Shown: positions 33,594-39,932 of the stretch, one piece after another
How positions within the stretch are numbered: the stretch's first letter is position 1
Layout of the letters: each line of letters opens with the position of its first letter
Made by a program: the position numbers and the translations under genes
The notes under the pieces: generated by a model
Told to the model about the DNA's origin: nothing
What the model saw: only the letters and a program-made list of their open reading frames with translations
The model's database searches: none
Source: Bacteroidota bacterium
GTDB lineage: Bacteria; Bacteroidota; Ignavibacteria; UBA10030; UBA8401
Direction of reading: 5' to 3'
Length of the DNA stretch: 43,358 nt
NCBI GenBank assembly: GCA_030679145.1
Contig: JAUXTU010000064.1
Coordinates: 1-43,358, forward strand

Positions 33594-35021
33594 TTATCGT
33601 TTAACCATGTCAAGTAAGTACCCATCACTATCCAACATTTGTATTTCCAGCGGCATTTGTCCCGCTGCGTGAGTAGAACAGCTTAAACACGGATCGTAAC
33701 ACCGGATACCTGCTTCGACTCTATTCAATATCGGTTCAGTAATTTTTTTCCCGTCAATAAATCGCATCGCAATTTGTTTTATCGTACGATTCATTGCCAT
33801 ATTATTTTGCGCTGTTGCAATTAACATATTCACTTTTTGTATCACACCATTTTCATCTACGTTGTAATGATGAAACAGTGTTCCGCGCGGAGCTTCTGCA
33901 AAGCCTACACCTTCCAACCGATTGATCTCCGCTTTTGAACGGACATGCGTTCCAAGAATTGTTGGATCGTGAAGCAGCTCCTCAATTTTCTCGACGGCAA
34001 AAACCGTTTCGATCATTCGCGCATAATGGTAATAGAACGAGTTGTTCACTGATTCCATTTTGGGAGCCAAAAGCTTGAACATTCGCCGTTCCTTTTCAGC
34101 AAGCGGCGTTTCAATAGAATCGCAGATATTCAATCGCGCCAATGGACCGACACGATAGATTCCTTTTGGATAACCAAGTGGTTTATAATACGGGAATTTT
34201 AGATATGACCACGATTCGCTTGCTTCGCCAAAATGTTTGTAATAGTCGCGCGGATCTATACTGTCTGCTATAATATTTCCTGCGCTATCCATAATGCGAA
34301 GCGTGCCTCCGTAATATTCTAATTCTCCTTTTGGACCCACAAGGCCGACATAGAGCGAATGGAAGTTTCCAAAACTCGGAATCTCCGCATGGAATTTCTC
34401 ATGAGTTTTTTTGATAACATCAACAGCAAGAAGCGCCGTTTCCTTCACTTCCGGAAACCATTCGAGAAGTGTGTCGCGTTCTTCTTTTGTAAATGGTTCG
34501 CGGACTCCCCCTGCAACAGCCCACGGCGTATGAATTCTTCGCCCGCCGAGAAATTCAATGATCTGCTGACCGAACTTGCGAAGACGAATTCCGCGTCGCG
34601 CAAAATCCTTATCAAGCTGCATCAATCCAAAAATATTTCGCACCGCGGGATCTGCGTCAAATCCCAGCAGAAAATCGGGGGAAGAAAGATGGAAAAAACT
34701 GAGCGCATGCGATTGAATCCATTGAGCAAGCGTCAGCATACGACGAAGTTTCTCTGCAGTTTCCGGAATTCCGATTGCCAGAATATCATCACCTGCTTTT
34801 GCGGAAGTAACAAGATGGCTCGCCGGACAGATTCCGCAAATACGCGAAGTCAATCCCGGCATTTCCCATAATAATCTTCCTTCACAGAATTTTTCAAAAC
34901 CGCGAAATTCGTTCACGTGAAATCGTGCATCATCCACTTCCCCTTTTGAGTTTAAGTGGATAGTGATCTTTGCATGACCTTCAATTCGTGATACCGGTGA
35001 TATTGTAATAATGTTAGACAT
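33594..35021 (-). CDS. hoxH: NAD-linked [NiFe]-hydrogenase large subunit HoxH (HoxEFU-type operon)
   Basis: 475 residues. Active-site cysteines are C62/C65 in [11 protein letters not shown] and C445/C448 in [20 protein letters not shown] opens the protein. A 24-residue maturation tail (AAGQMPLEI ... DMVKR) follows H451. It resembles the HoxH at 28402-29856 in layout, but is clearly diverged and not a recent duplicate. Cytoplasmic, working with HoxY at 35136. Last gene of its operon; no protease gene follows, so cleavage must rely on HoxW or the HybD-like protease elsewhere in the window. The 114-base gap to hoxY holds short ATTCAATCA-like repeats. Confidence 0.96.
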   Translation of the reverse strand: MSNIITISPVSRIEGHAKITIHLNSKGEVDDARFHVNEFRGFEKFCEGRLLWEMPGLTSRICGICPASHLVTSAKAGDDILAIGIPETAEKLRRMLTLAQWIQSHALSFFHLSSPDFLLGFDADPAVRNIFGLMQLDKDFARRGIRLRKFGQQIIEFLGGRRIHTPWAVAGGVREPFTKEERDTLLEWFPEVKETALLAVDVIKKTHEKFHAEIPSFGNFHSLYVGLVGPKGELEYYGGTLRIMDSAGNIIADSIDPRDYYKHFGEASESWSYLKFPYYKPLGYPKGIYRVGPLARLNICDSIETPLAEKERRMFKLLAPKMESVNNSFYYHYARMIETVFAVEKIEELLHDPTILGTHVRSKAEINRLEGVGFAEAPRGTLFHHYNVDENGVIQKVNMLIATAQNNMAMNRTIKQIAMRFIDGKKITEPILNRVEAGIRCYDPCLSCSTHAAGQMPLEIQMLDSDGYLLDMVKR

Positions 35022-35135
35022 TGTTTTTATTTTCTAAAAATTAACACATTTATGAAATTGTTTCATTTGTCCATTGAGCCATTGTACTATTGCATTGATT
35101 CAATGGATCAATGATTCAATCATTCAATCAAATTC

Positions 35136-35687
35136 TTATCCGTACCGCAAAAATTGCGTCTTAAATACCGGAATACGTCCTTGTAATAATTCATTCACCG
35201 CAAACCAAATCTCATCCGGTGTAGGCGGACAGCCATGCAAAAATGCATCAACTCGGATAAGATGATGCAGCGGAATTGCCTGCTCACGTAATTGCGCGAT
35301 CAATGTATGATCATTCGGCACGGAATTACAGATATCGGCAAGTTCTTTATACGCTCGATTAATTAATTCTTCGTTGGTGAATCTATTTCGCATTGCCGTT
35401 ACATTGCCTGTAGTTGCACAATCTCCGAATGAGATAACGTATCGAGAATTTTTCCTGACGCGATGCGCCATTTCCTCATTCTCATCGTTCGTCACTGCCC
35501 CTTCTACCAATGTTACATCAACATTTTCCGGAAATGTTTTAATATCTGCGATTGGTGAATAGACAATATCAACTTTATCTGCCAGTTCAAACAATCGTTC
35601 ATCAAGATCTAGAAATGACATGTGACAGCCGGAGCATCCGCCAAGCCAAACTGTAGCAACGCGTGGTTTTTTATTGATTTCACTCAT
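35136..35687 (-). CDS. hoxY: NAD-linked [NiFe]-hydrogenase small subunit HoxY (HoxEFU-type operon)
   Basis: 183 residues from the ATG at 35687; a longer reading to 35777 would only overlap the upstream gene. The start overlaps the preceding ORF stop by four bases (ATGA), which decides the choice. [4Fe-4S] ligands: C18 and C21 (WLGGCSGCHMSFLDLDER), C90 (FGDCATTGN) and C153 (LHGCPPTPDEIWFA). No signal peptide. It pairs with the HoxH encoded downstream and passes electrons to HoxU. Confidence 0.95.
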   Translation of the reverse strand: MSEINKKPRVATVWLGGCSGCHMSFLDLDERLFELADKVDIVYSPIADIKTFPENVDVTLVEGAVTNDENEEMAHRVRKNSRYVISFGDCATTGNVTAMRNRFTNEELINRAYKELADICNSVPNDHTLIAQLREQAIPLHHLIRVDAFLHGCPPTPDEIWFAVNELLQGRIPVFKTQFLRYG

Positions 35688-35983
35688 AAATTTTCTTCTA
35701 TTCGAAATGAATATATTGGTTGAGCGTCCGTAACTTTTTTTACGATCAAATGATCCCCCTTTGCCAGTCCTGACCATTTTACAAAGTAATGTTCATGCGG
35801 CTTATCCGGTCCCTGGCATTCACAGTGATAGGATTCAATTTTGGCTTTCTTTTTCTTCGGTCCATTCGTCACAGAAAATGTCGATCCCTCTTCCGGAAAG
35901 AATGAAAGTTTATTTTTCAGTACAAGAAAATATCCTTGCCGGGCTTCTTCCGATGAGATGTTTCGTTCGTATATGTTTTTCAT
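35684..35983 (-). CDS. Small unknown protein between hoxU and hoxY
   Basis: 99 residues, not recognised. It has no signal peptide or membrane helix, a lysine run (GPKKKKAKIE) and a patch rich in Cys and His (SYHCECQGPDKPHEHYF) that could bind metal. The end is beta-rich (LAKGDHLIVKKV, QPIYSFRIEENL) and its GD turn loosely recalls HypC-like small barrels and the 74-residue ORF at 25199. Tight coupling to hoxY (ATGA overlap) implies a role with the hydrogenase, for instance as an accessory or assembly factor. That is inference from position only. Confidence 0.65.
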   Translation of the reverse strand: MKNIYERNISSEEARQGYFLVLKNKLSFFPEEGSTFSVTNGPKKKKAKIESYHCECQGPDKPHEHYFVKWSGLAKGDHLIVKKVTDAQPIYSFRIEENL

Positions 35984-36013
35984 TTTTTATTTTCTATTGT
36001 AAATACTACTTAA

Positions 36014-36116
36014 TTGTCATTCCGAACGAAGTCCCGAAGGGACTAGTGAGTAATCTCGTTTTTATTATTAAAGATAAAACAAAGATTTCTTGATGCTTCG
36101 CATCTCGAAATGACAG
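36014..36116. repeat. TGTCATTCCGA...TCGAAATGACA repeat between hoxU and the 99-residue ORF
   Basis: Inverted ends TGTCATTCCGA and TCGAAATGACA enclose a GTCCC-GAAG-GGGAC-like hairpin (GTCCCGAAGGGAC) and GATGCTTCGCATC. It belongs to the widespread TCATT...AATGA repeat type also seen at 8580-8721. It fills the intra-operon gap. Confidence 0.7.
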
Positions 36117-36130
36117 TGATTTAATAGCCT

Positions 36131-36859
36131 CTAGTCATTCGCAATGTAAACCCATTCTTTTTTCTGTCGTGCAGTGATGATGTATTTCAAAAATCCTTTC
36201 TTCTTTTCCATCTCAGAAATGTTGGCACCTTTTTCAAACAATGCGCCGGTCGGACAGACCATAACGCATTTACCGCATGATGTGCACGTTTCAGAATTTC
36301 CCCAATTAGCATCCAATCCCGTAACGATCTCGCAATTGATTCCGCGTCCGGCAACATCCCACACGTGAGCACCTTCTACTTCATCGCAAACACGGACGCA
36401 GCGCGTGCAGAGAACGCAACGATTATGATCCATTACATATTCTTTGTGTGTGGCATCCAACGTTTTTTTCGGATAGAGATACGGATAGCGAACACGTATT
36501 AATCCTACTTGATATGCAAGGTCTTGCAGCTCGCAGTGATTGTTTGCAACACAGACTGCGCAGACATGATTTCCTTCCGACGCAAGAAGTGCAATGATCA
36601 TTCTTCGATATTTATTCAGCTTCACGTTCGATGTTTGAACGACCATTCCTTCTTCAACTTTTGTGGTGCATGCAGGAAGCAGTTTCGGAATTCCTTCGAT
36701 CTGAACAACACACAATCTGCACGCGCCGACAGTTGAGAGCCCTTCCAGATTACAGAGTGTTGGAATTGGTATTTTATGCTGCCGCGCAACAGAGAGTATC
36801 GATTCACCTTCCTGCGCGCTGTATTGCTGACCGTCGATTGTTAATGTTTTAACTGCCAT
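36131..36859 (-). CDS. hoxU: Diaphorase subunit HoxU, full cluster type
   Basis: 242 residues. [2Fe-2S]: C36, C47, C50, C64. His-Cys3 [4Fe-4S]: H98, C100, C103, C109. Two complete ferredoxin clusters follow: C148, C151, C154, C158 (RCVLCTRCVRVC) and C192, C195, C198, C202 (TCTSCGKCVMVC). This is the cyanobacterial-type HoxU, with one more [4Fe-4S] cluster than the HoxU at 30677-31384. It could equally be described as a NuoG N-terminal part, but the protein ends after the ferredoxin region and the operon encodes HoxYH, so HoxU is preferred. Confidence 0.95.
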   Translation of the reverse strand: MAVKTLTIDGQQYSAQEGESILSVARQHKIPIPTLCNLEGLSTVGACRLCVVQIEGIPKLLPACTTKVEEGMVVQTSNVKLNKYRRMIIALLASEGNHVCAVCVANNHCELQDLAYQVGLIRVRYPYLYPKKTLDATHKEYVMDHNRCVLCTRCVRVCDEVEGAHVWDVAGRGINCEIVTGLDANWGNSETCTSCGKCVMVCPTGALFEKGANISEMEKKKGFLKYIITARQKKEWVYIAND

Positions 36860-36918
36860 AAGAATATTCTCTTGTCTTGAATTTTTTACCTTTTTTTGAA
36901 ATCATTGTCTCTTAAATC

Positions 36919-36987
36919 AATGTCATTCCCGCGAAAGCGGGAATCCAGAAAAAATCCATTCATTCCCAACGGGACGTTGGGAATGAG
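36919..36987. repeat. Two-hairpin repeat between hoxF and hoxU
   Basis: First hairpin ATTCCCGC-GAAA-GCGGGAAT (36925-36944); second CATTCCCAACG-GGA-CGTTGGGAATG (36961-36985). Both are perfect. The CATTCCCGCGAAAGCGGGAA unit is a common dispersed repeat. Confidence 0.75.
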
Positions 36988-37004
36988 GTGTTTCTTCATG
37001 GTTT

Positions 37005-38654
37005 TTATTTTTCAAAATCCGCAACCGCAATATCGCTGGCGATAAATGTTTCTACCGGCTGCAACAATTCTTCATACTCGTTTCTAAAAAATCGCAATGT
37101 TGAAAGAACAGGATTCGGCGCCGATTGTCCAAGACCGCACAGACTCGTTTCTTTCACCATCATACACAATTCTTCCAGCAGCACCATATCATCCTGAGTT
37201 GCTTTCTTCTTTGAGATCTTATCAAGCAACCCGTAAATATGTCTTGTGCCGACTCTGCACGGAATACATTTTCCGCACGATTCATCCATACAGAACTGCA
37301 TAAAGAACTTCGCTACTTCCACCATTTTGGAAGTTGAATCCATCACAATCATTCCGCCGCTTCCCATGATCGATCCAACCTTTGCAAGAGATTCATAATC
37401 TACCGGAAGATCAAGATGTTCTTTTGGAATACAGCCTCCTGAAGGTCCGCCGGTTTGCGCGGCTTTAAATTCTGTTCCTTCAGTCGTTCCGCCGCCTATA
37501 TCGAAAATTATTGTACGAAGTGGAATTCCCATCGGAACTTCGATCAAGCCGGTGTTCCTGATATTTCCTGCAAGGGCAAAAACTTTTGTCCCTTTACTTT
37601 TTTCTGTGCCGATATTCGAAAACCATTCGCTTCCATTTCGAATGATAGGCGCAATATTTGCAAAAGTTTCCACATTATTGATCAGCGTTGGCATTCCCCA
37701 CAAACCTTTTTCAGAAGGATATGGCGGACGCGGTTTCGGATTTCCCCGTTTTCCTTCAATCGATTGAAGCAACGCAGTCTCTTCTCCACACACAAATGCG
37801 CCGGCACCGATTCGAATATCAATTCGGAAATTGAACTGCGATTCAAGAATTCTATTCCCCAGTAATCCCATCTTTTCCGCTTGTTTGATCGCCAGTTTCA
37901 ATCGCTCGATTGCCAGCGGATATTCAGCCCGGCAATAAATATATCCTTGCGACGCACCAATCGCATGACCGGCAATAGCCATTCCTTCCAATACTCTGTG
38001 CGGGTCACCTTCCAGCACACTGCGGTCCATAAAAGCGCCCGGATCACCTTCATCCGCATTACAGACAATATATTTTTGCTCCCCTTGCGCCTTGCTGACA
38101 ATTCCCCATTTTAATCCTGTTGAATAACCGGCACCGCCGCGTCCACGCAATCCGCTTTTGCGGATTTCTTCAATCACTTCGGCCGGCTGCATATCGTTGA
38201 TCGCTTTTGCAAGAGCTTCATATCCGCGCACAGCAATGTATTCATCAATACTTTCAGAATTGATCATTCCGCAATTTTCCAGAACGATTTTCGTCTGCGA
38301 AGCAAAGAATGGTTTTGTTGTATCGCTGACATACTGCTCAACTTTTTTGTTGTTCAAAATGTGCAACTCAATAATTTGTTCTGCAGTGCGCACATCAACA
38401 TTTTGATAGAGCGTGTTGTCACTTTGCACTTTCACAAGAGGACCTTCACCGCATAAACCGAGACATCCGGTTCCGATCACTTCACACTCTTTTTCAAGAG
38501 CATGTTCTTTAATCTTTGTTCGCAGCGCATCGCTCACTTTATTGCTCCCACAGGAAACACATCCTGCCGCAGAACAATATAATATGCGATGTTTCTTTTC
38601 CGATTGTCGCTGCTGTTCTTTTTCAGAAAGTTCCTGTAAATCTTCCAATGTCAT
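37005..38654 (-). CDS. hoxF: Diaphorase subunit HoxF (NAD(H)/FMN), HoxEFU-type operon
   Basis: 549 residues. An N-terminal thioredoxin-like [2Fe-2S] domain has cysteines at 27, 32, 35 and in [11 protein letters not shown]. The catalytic part has the FMN/NAD motif [45 protein letters not shown], and the [4Fe-4S] motif [13 protein letters not shown] with [13 protein letters not shown]. Size and domain order match cyanobacterial HoxF rather than the Ralstonia fusion. It catalyses electron exchange with NAD(H). The start overlaps the hoxE stop by four bases. The many clusters would also suit electron bifurcation, but nothing in the sequence shows that. Confidence 0.95.
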   Translation of the reverse strand: MTLEDLQELSEKEQQRQSEKKHRILYCSAAGCVSCGSNKVSDALRTKIKEHALEKECEVIGTGCLGLCGEGPLVKVQSDNTLYQNVDVRTAEQIIELHILNNKKVEQYVSDTTKPFFASQTKIVLENCGMINSESIDEYIAVRGYEALAKAINDMQPAEVIEEIRKSGLRGRGGAGYSTGLKWGIVSKAQGEQKYIVCNADEGDPGAFMDRSVLEGDPHRVLEGMAIAGHAIGASQGYIYCRAEYPLAIERLKLAIKQAEKMGLLGNRILESQFNFRIDIRIGAGAFVCGEETALLQSIEGKRGNPKPRPPYPSEKGLWGMPTLINNVETFANIAPIIRNGSEWFSNIGTEKSKGTKVFALAGNIRNTGLIEVPMGIPLRTIIFDIGGGTTEGTEFKAAQTGGPSGGCIPKEHLDLPVDYESLAKVGSIMGSGGMIVMDSTSKMVEVAKFFMQFCMDESCGKCIPCRVGTRHIYGLLDKISKKKATQDDMVLLEELCMMVKETSLCGLGQSAPNPVLSTLRFFRNEYEELLQPVETFIASDIAVADFEK

Positions 38655-39166
38655 ACTAATACCTCACGCGGAGTATTCTTTAGTTGTTCAACACGTTTCA
38701 ATGATTCGTCAGGACTTAGTTTACCGACAACAACATCGTCCAATACTGCCACCGGTGCAAGTCCGCACGAACCAACACACCGCGCAGTAATGAACGAAAC
38801 TTTATTATCCTTCGTTGTTTGTCCAAATTTGCATTGATGATGTTCTTCCAATGCCGTTTGAATATGCTCAGCACCTTTTACATAACACGCAGTTCCCATA
38901 CACAATACAAACGTATGTTCGCCGTTCGGTTTTAAATTGAAGAAGTGATAGAACGTTGCAACACCATACACTCTGCTTGGCGGAAGTTTTAAAGCGTGTG
39001 CAACATAAATAAGAAGGTCGTTTTCCAGATAACCAAAAATTCCCTGTGCAACGTGAAGCACCTCGATCAGCGCATCACCGCGTGCTTGGTGTTTGGTGAT
39101 TGCGCGGTCCAATAATTTGAAACGATTGTCGCCGCTGGGATGTTGTTGTTTTTCACCTTGAGCCAT
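38651..39166 (-). CDS. hoxE: HoxE, [2Fe-2S] subunit of the diaphorase module
   Basis: 171 residues from the ATG at 39166. A longer reading from TTG at 39217 would translate hairpin DNA and is rejected, though no clear ribosome site precedes the ATG. NuoE/HoxE fold with [19 protein letters not shown] and all four [2Fe-2S] ligands: C89, C94, C130 and C134 ([19 protein letters not shown]). First gene of the hoxEFU-x-YH operon, overlapping hoxF by four bases. It supports the view that this enzyme keeps the complete cluster chain. Confidence 0.93.
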   Translation of the reverse strand: MAQGEKQQHPSGDNRFKLLDRAITKHQARGDALIEVLHVAQGIFGYLENDLLIYVAHALKLPPSRVYGVATFYHFFNLKPNGEHTFVLCMGTACYVKGAEHIQTALEEHHQCKFGQTTKDNKVSFITARCVGSCGLAPVAVLDDVVVGKLSPDESLKRVEQLKNTPREVLV

Positions 39167-39205
39167 AGTCTTGTCGTAGTGAATGTGGGAGGAAATATTC
39201 CAGAA

Positions 39206-39229
39206 AATACCGAACAAATCTTCGGTATT
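39206..39229 (-). promoter_or_regulatory. Leader hairpin upstream of hoxE
   Basis: Perfect 9-base arms AATACCGAA / TTCGGTATT with a 6-base loop, between the promoter-like element at 39245 and the hoxE start. Could stabilise the mRNA or serve as an operator. Confidence 0.5.
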
Positions 39230-39244
39230 GCTTCTCTATACCAC

Positions 39245-39260
39245 AGCAAATATTGTGCTA
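39245..39260 (-). promoter_or_regulatory. Promoter-like element of the hoxEFU-x-YH operon
   Basis: Minus-strand TAGCACAATATTTGCT: 15 of 16 bases equal the element before the other hox operon (33391-33406). -12 and spacing fit sigma-54; -24 has AG for GG. A GACAATA-CGT-TATTGTC dyad (39290-39306) lies 30-46 bases further upstream, a position similar to the palindromes at 33425-33450. Leader to hoxE is about 70 bases. Confidence 0.45.
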
Positions 39261-39289
39261 ATGTAATTTCAACTTTAGTTCAATATTTC

Positions 39290-39306
39290 GACAATACGTT
39301 ATTGTC
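39290..39306. promoter_or_regulatory. Interrupted palindrome upstream of the hoxE promoter element
   Basis: GACAATA and TATTGTC are perfect 7-base arms around CGT. Possible activator or repressor site. The remaining stretch to 39556 shows no gene or other clear structure. Confidence 0.4.
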
Positions 39307-39556
39307 TGATTTGCGATAATGGGAAAGAAAGCTCAATGTTTTTGCAAAAGAGCAAAATCAATAGGGGTAAATTTCAACGTTGGATTTTTTGACAATGGCA
39401 GAAACTATGCGGAAGAATTTACTTGCCTACAACGGTACGTTAAGAACAAAATAAATTGATGATGAAGTCTAATTTTTCGACAATAAAACCGGTATGATTT
39501 ATTTTGAAACAAATCTATAAACAGAGATATTTTTTCTTGCAAATCAAAGTATACGA

Positions 39557-39587
39557 AGTCTACAAAAGCACTGCTTTTTTGTAGACT
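39557..39587. repeat. Hairpin at the broken end of the DUF559 fragment
   Basis: Perfect 11-base arms AGTCTACAAAA / TTTTGTAGACT with a 9-base loop. It begins five bases after the stop codon of the truncated gene and could be a terminator or the repeat whose insertion cut it. Confidence 0.6.
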
Positions 39588-39592
39588 CTGTA

Positions 39593-39763
39593 TTATTCAC
39601 TGCCGAACTGATCGAGTGGTTTTTGTCTGTGAAAATCGAAGCCAAGCATTTGTTTATTTCGTAATTGTTTCCAGAGCAATATTTCACCGAACGTGCTATT
39701 GTTGCGAAGTACTCTAGTAACTTCTTTTAATTTTGGATTGTATGGAATTATTTTACGTTTCAT
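39593..39763 (-). pseudogene. Truncated DUF559 endonuclease-like gene
   Basis: 56 residues from an ATG at 39763. The sequence MKRKIIPYNPKLKE, LRNNSTFGEILLWKQLRNK and MLGFDFHRQKPLD is the N-terminal half of DUF559 proteins (Vsr-like nuclease fold, usually about 120 residues). The match stops after KPLD, where the family continues with the catalytic part; here the frame ends GSE and a stop. So the nuclease core is missing and the fragment is probably dead. It lies near a restriction-modification gene, a common home for such fragments. Confidence 0.75.
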
Positions 39764-39786
39764 TCCGTATTCCGTATTCCGTTGTT

Positions 39787-39931
39787 AACACACCCCTTTT
39801 TCCCCTCTCCCCACTACACCTGCCAACCCACAGAGGGGATTGCCAAGTTTAAAATTTGAATTGCGAAAAGTTCAACTCCCCTCTGCAGCGTTGATTTGTG
39901 TGAGAGCGAGAGGGGCATGGGGTGTGTCGCT
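39787..39931. repeat. Double-hairpin CCCCTCT repeat before the restriction-modification gene end
   Basis: Outer pair ACACACCCC / GGGGTGTGT encloses two CCCCTCT...AGAGGGG-type hairpins. Same architecture as 29931-30090. It ends two bases before the stop codon of the restriction-modification gene. Confidence 0.8.
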
Positions 39932-39932
39932 C

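Noticed and set aside
34359-34871. Plus-strand ORF of 170 codons opposite hoxH
   Set aside because: Antisense to a full-length conserved HoxH; no ribosome site and no recognisable motif.
35688-35777. Longer start for HoxY in the second hox operon
   Set aside because: It would overlap the 99-residue ORF by about 90 bases; the ATG at 35687 gives an ATGA overlap and a normal N-terminus.
31397-39166. Reading the HoxEFU genes as complex I subunits NuoEFG
   Set aside because: The HoxU proteins end after the ferredoxin region without the NuoG molybdopterin-like part, no other nuo genes are present, and both sets are followed by hydrogenase HoxYH genes.
39167-39217. TTG start giving a longer HoxE
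   Set aside because: The added residues come from a perfect hairpin in the leader; HoxE homologues need no such extension.
7131-39931. CRISPR array
   Set aside because: Repeats are palindromic, dispersed and not regularly spaced; no direct-repeat/spacer pattern and no cas genes.
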